Assembly (NCBI RefSeq): GCF_000374125.1
Contig: NZ_KB893645.1
Span: 62,109 to 126,108, forward strand
Reading direction: 5' to 3'
DNA length: 64,000 bases
DNA from: Niabella aurantiaca DSM 17617
Lineage (GTDB): Bacteria > Bacteroidota > Bacteroidia > Chitinophagales > Chitinophagaceae
Below the pieces are notes generated by a model. The model saw only the letters and a list, made by a program, of their open reading frames with translations. It was not told the origin of the DNA and did no database searches. Shown here piece by piece: positions 61,377-64,000 of the stretch (position 1 is its first letter; each line of letters begins with the position of its first letter). Both the position numbers and the translations under genes were made by a program.

Positions 61377-62204
61377 TCAGGCTTTCAATGCTACAAACAT
61401 GGTACGGTTGTAACGGCTGGTATAGTGGTCTGGTACCAGATCGCCTGTGAAGTTAAATTGTTCGAACACATGTTTGAATCCTGCGTTATGAAGTACTTTT
61501 GTCAGATCCTTTTTGCAGAGCCAGAAGGACCGGTTGTTATTGTAGGACGCCCACAGGATTTTTTCGACCTTGCTTTTATTGGCATGCTTGTTCCATTCTT
61601 TATACCACCTGCCGCGGTATCCCTCGTGCAGGGTGATGGGGGAAAGCCGGAAATTCTTTTGGTGTTCCAGAAAACGGGTCCTTTTCTGAATGGGTGCCAG
61701 GAAGTAACGGTTAACGGGTCCTAAATAATATCGTATGTCATGTTCCGGTGCAAAATGGGTATTGAGCAGCAATAATTTTTTTGTACTGTCGGCAACAGTT
61801 TTTAAAAAATGAACAGGATCATTTAAATGATACAGCAATCCGTAGCATAAGGAAATATCGAAGGGGCCATAGCGCGCCATATTCCGGACATCGTCCTGAA
61901 CAAAATTCAGATTTGGAAGGCCTAAGTTCTCTTTGACCAGGTTGCAGTTCCGGAAATTATCGGCTCTTGCTTCAATACCCAGGGCATCAAAGCCCATTCG
62001 GGCAAATTCTGCGGTATAACCCCCTTCCAGGCAGCCCAGGTCTACTACTTTCATGCCAGACCGTTCCTCCCGGCCTTTAGGGAAAAAAAGGTCAACCGTT
62101 TCAGCAATAGCTTGCCACATAACGCTCTCTGCCAGTATCGGGGTATCTGCAGGCATAGTAGTTGTTTGTCCGTTAAGCCGGATATTATGTGCTGTAAAGT
62201 TCAT
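61377..62204 (-). CDS. SAM-dependent methyltransferase, CmoB-like
   Basis: A 275-residue class I methyltransferase. VVDLGCLEGGYTAEFARMG is motif I, LGIEARADNFRN motif II, and DISLCYGLLYHLNDP motif IV. The DLGCxxG with the YHLxDP block is like the DUF1698/CmoB tRNA-modifying group, but the N-terminal domain of CmoB is absent, so a tRNA target is only a guess; a small-molecule or surface-sugar target is possible. There is no operon partner. It faces the SpoU methyltransferase gene across 102 bases. Confidence 0.78.
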   Translation of the reverse strand: MNFTAHNIRLNGQTTTMPADTPILAESVMWQAIAETVDLFFPKGREERSGMKVVDLGCLEGGYTAEFARMGFDALGIEARADNFRNCNLVKENLGLPNLNFVQDDVRNMARYGPFDISLCYGLLYHLNDPVHFLKTVADSTKKLLLLNTHFAPEHDIRYYLGPVNRYFLAPIQKRTRFLEHQKNFRLSPITLHEGYRGRWYKEWNKHANKSKVEKILWASYNNNRSFWLCKKDLTKVLHNAGFKHVFEQFNFTGDLVPDHYTSRYNRTMFVALKA

Positions 62205-62294
62205 ATTGCATAATATATTTCCTGCAATAGTATTGTTTTTTTTAAAAATAGCCGGCCTTGGTGAAAATGATTTTACGCTGCTATTATGGTTTAT

Positions 62295-62303
62295 TATTTT
62301 TGC
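62295..62303 (+). promoter_or_regulatory. Promoter box of the SpoU gene, adjoining the start codon
   Basis: TATTTTTGC is an exact TAnnTTTG box; three bases (GCC) separate it from the ATG at 62307. Confidence 0.6.
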
Positions 62304-62306
62304 GCC

Positions 62307-62843
62307 ATGCGTAAATTAAGCATGGAAGAGTTGGGGCGGAAGACGGTGGCGGAATTTAAAGAGTCGGAAAAGATCCCCATTGTGATCGTACTGGAAAACA
62401 TCCGCAGTGCTTATAATGTGGGTAGCGTGTTCCGGACCAGTGATGCCTTCCTCATCGAGGCCATTTATATTACCGGCTATTCTGCAAAACCCCCTCATAA
62501 AGAAATAAAGAAGACCGCACTGGGAGCGGAAGAGACCGTGCGCTGGACGCATTTTGCCCATGCGGGGGAAGCGATCGCCGCACTGAGGGAGGCAAATTAT
62601 ACCGTACTGGCGGTGGAGCAGGTGGCCCAAAGCACAAAACTTCACCAGCTGAACTGGGACGGCCGGGCAAAAATCGCTGTTGTGTTCGGCAATGAAGTAA
62701 GCGGGGTAGAGCAGTCGACCATTGCCTTATGTGACGGCTGCCTGGAGATCCCCCAGCTGGGTATGAAGCATTCCCTGAACATTGCCACGGCGGCGGGTGT
62801 GGTTTTATGGGAGCTGGTGCGCACCAGGATGGGTGGGGGATGA
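62307..62843 (+). CDS. TrmH/SpoU-family RNA 2'-O-methyltransferase
   Basis: A 178-residue SPOUT enzyme without an extra RNA-binding domain. Motif 1 is NIRSAYNVGSVFRTSDA, motif 2 VFGNEVSGVEQ and motif 3 GMKHSLNIATAAGVVLWE, which form the SAM-binding knot. The short length is like TrmL or TrmH cores; the tRNA or rRNA target is not clear. An earlier in-frame TTG lies upstream of the promoter box, so the ATG at 62307 is chosen. A long word repeat follows. Confidence 0.92.
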   Translation: MRKLSMEELGRKTVAEFKESEKIPIVIVLENIRSAYNVGSVFRTSDAFLIEAIYITGYSAKPPHKEIKKTALGAEETVRWTHFAHAGEAIAALREANYTVLAVEQVAQSTKLHQLNWDGRAKIAVVFGNEVSGVEQSTIALCDGCLEIPQLGMKHSLNIATAAGVVLWELVRTRMGGG

Positions 62844-63120
62844 AGTTCGACGTTTAAAGTGTTAGGTTTAATGTGTGTGTTCAAGCTGGCACCGGTTGCT
62901 GTTTGACGGGTATTTCGCAGTTTAGGGTCCAATGCTGAATCCGAAAGCTGATTGTTGTTTCAGGTTTCTTCAAAAGCTTCCTTCGGTCATGTTTTACGAT
63001 AAAGATTTGAGGTTGGCTTCGGGTTGACATTTGATGCTCAAGGCTGATGGCTGATAGTGGATGCAGCCATCTCAATGCTCGATTCTCAAATCTCAATACC
63101 AACGGGAAGCCGCTCAGCAC
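62844..63120. repeat. Long word-repeat spacer between the SpoU and UbiA genes
   Basis: Contains GTTTAAAGTGTTAGGTTTAA, CAGTTTAGGGTCCAATGCTG, CTCAAGGCTGATGGCTGATA and TCGATTCTCAAATCTCAATA. The first part repeats the order of words at 53568-53616; the last part repeats 39375-39400. No gene is seen in the 337-base spacer. Confidence 0.6.
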
Positions 63121-63168
63121 CGGACGCCTAAAGTTGAAAAAGGATGCTTTCTGTGAAAGGAAAGAGCC

Positions 63169-63177
63169 TACATTTGC
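63169..63177 (+). promoter_or_regulatory. Promoter box of the UbiA gene, adjoining the start codon
   Basis: TACATTTGC is an exact TAnnTTTG box; three bases separate it from the ATG at 63181. Confidence 0.6.
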
Positions 63178-63180
63178 CGA

Positions 63181-64000
63181 ATGTCTGTTACAAAGAATTA
63201 CCTGAGCCTGGTGAAATTTTCGCACACCATCTTTGCCATGCCCTTTGCGTTTATTGGCTTCTGCCTGGGGATCCGCAACCTTGATATCAGTGATCAGTCG
63301 CCCAATGCTACCGGTATCCTGCCAACCATGTGGAACAAGACCCTATATCTTTTCCGGGAAAAAGGATGGCTTTTCCTGCTGGTGCTGCTGTGCATGGTCT
63401 TTGCACGCAATGCGGCCATGTCGTTTAACCGGTACCTCGACCGTAAGTATGATGCCCTCAATCCGCGCACGGCGGTGCGTGAAATTCCTTCGGGCATCCT
63501 TTCTCCAAAAAGTGTTTTGTGGTTTACGGTATTGAATTGTCTGTTGTTTATGGTGTCGGCCTATTTCATCAATAGCATCTGTTTCTTTTTGTCGCCGGTT
63601 GCCTTGCTGGTGGTACTGGGGTATAGTTATACCAAGCGGTTTACGGCGCTCTGCCATCTGGTGCTGGGGTTGGGGCTGTCGCTGGCTCCCATCGGCGCTT
63701 ACCTGGCGGTTACCGGTATTTTTGATACACTGCCCATTCTTTTTTCCTTTGCCGTGCTTTTCTGGGTAAGCGGGTTTGACATTATTTATGCCTTGCAGGA
63801 CGAATCGTTTGACCGGTCGAACCAATTGTATTCCATTCCCTCCGTGCTGGGTGGAAAAAGGGCCCTGCGGGTATCGGAGCTATTGCATCTGCTGAGCGCC
63901 ACCTCCGTGATCGCTGCCGCCTTTAAAGGAGGCTTTGGAGGATGTTACTGGGCCGGCGTTGCCGTTTTTGTGGGGATGCTGGTGTACCAGCACAGCATCG
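63181..64000 (+). CDS. UbiA-family prenyltransferase, 5' part
   Basis: 273 codons are present and the frame runs off the window end. LVKFSHTIFAMPFAFIGF is the typical UbiA start. The first Asp motif is NRYLDRKYD (N83, D87, D91) and the second DIIYALQDESFD near residue 200; both bind Mg-pyrophosphate of the prenyl donor. At least seven membrane helices are visible. The start and motifs are like 4-hydroxybenzoate polyprenyltransferase, but Bacteroidota make menaquinone, so the acceptor may be another compound (a futalosine-route or MenA-like step). The promoter box lies 3 bases before the ATG. Confidence 0.9.
   Translation, partial: MSVTKNYLSLVKFSHTIFAMPFAFIGFCLGIRNLDISDQSPNATGILPTMWNKTLYLFREKGWLFLLVLLCMVFARNAAMSFNRYLDRKYDALNPRTAVREIPSGILSPKSVLWFTVLNCLLFMVSAYFINSICFFLSPVALLVVLGYSYTKRFTALCHLVLGLGLSLAPIGAYLAVTGIFDTLPILFSFAVLFWVSGFDIIYALQDESFDRSNQLYSIPSVLGGKRALRVSELLHLLSATSVIAAAFKGGFGGCYWAGVAVFVGMLVYQHSI

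Noticed and set aside
1-64000. CRISPR arrays, insertion sequences, prophage, integron or toxin-antitoxin genes
   Set aside because: No regular direct-repeat array, transposase, integrase, phage structural or toxin motif was seen on either strand.

Overview
The window reads as a chromosomal stretch of a Bacteroidota bacterium, most probably family Chitinophagaceae; the genus cannot be fixed from sequence alone. The grounds are a SusC/SusD pair, a bacillithiol deacetylase (BshB1), families typical of the phylum (DUF4105, DUF6157, DUF4369-thioredoxin, GEVED-type metalloprotease), many lipoproteins with a short Leu/Ser-Cys lipobox, few Shine-Dalgarno sites, and the phylum's promoter box TAnnTTTG in front of many genes. 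No rRNA, intact tRNA, CRISPR array, transposase, integrase or phage gene was found. Most of the window is ordinary core genome; the accessory features are small regulatory and surface-protein loci and several kinds of intergenic repeat.

Layout. 1-3.5 kb: the end of a SusC-type TonB receptor, its SusD partner and a small exported protein. 3.8-7.3 kb: a 7-TM protein / histidine kinase / NarL-type regulator operon, a small orphan gene and an XRE regulator, with palindromic candidate operator sites around them. 7.7-15.3 kb (minus strand): RarA-ElaA, a lipoprotein esterase, a sterol-desaturase-family enzyme, a DUF6157 protein, a cystathionine beta-synthase type enzyme and an S41 peptidase. 15.4-17.5 kb: MurNAc kinase candidate plus MurQ (peptidoglycan sugar recycling), then S20. 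17.7-22.8 kb: 2-oxoglutarate dehydrogenase E1 and E2, separated by an orphan NarL regulator and a repeat-rich spacer. 22.9-30 kb: RsmB-like methyltransferase; an SPFH-SHOCT / zinc-ribbon membrane pair resembling Bacillus YdjI/YdjG; a tiny lipoprotein; a rare cNMP-binding/AraC fusion regulator; a possible small RNA; and an M43 metalloprotease whose extreme C-terminus repeats the tail of the tiny lipoprotein. This is the most unusual part of the window.

30-64 kb: hairpin-rich repeat, GH18 chitinase, NUDIX hydrolase, SMR transporter, lipoproteins, MnmA, SSB, Ldh2-family dehydrogenase, aspartate kinase behind a structured leader, universal stress protein, HtrA protease, LuxC-like acyl-CoA reductase beside an 8Fe ferredoxin, Ddl, PASTA and rhodanese proteins, pyruvate dehydrogenase E2 with two lipoyl domains, YceI and DUF4105 proteins, FabH, RuvA, exported VOC protein, acyl desaturase, BshB1, TlpA-like thioredoxin, MutS, an outer-membrane barrel, a CmoB-like methyltransferase, a SpoU methyltransferase and the start of a UbiA prenyltransferase.

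Start codons were often moved inward from the longest reading frame where a signal peptide, family alignment or a promoter box overlapping the longer start required it. All function calls come from motif recognition; no database search was run.
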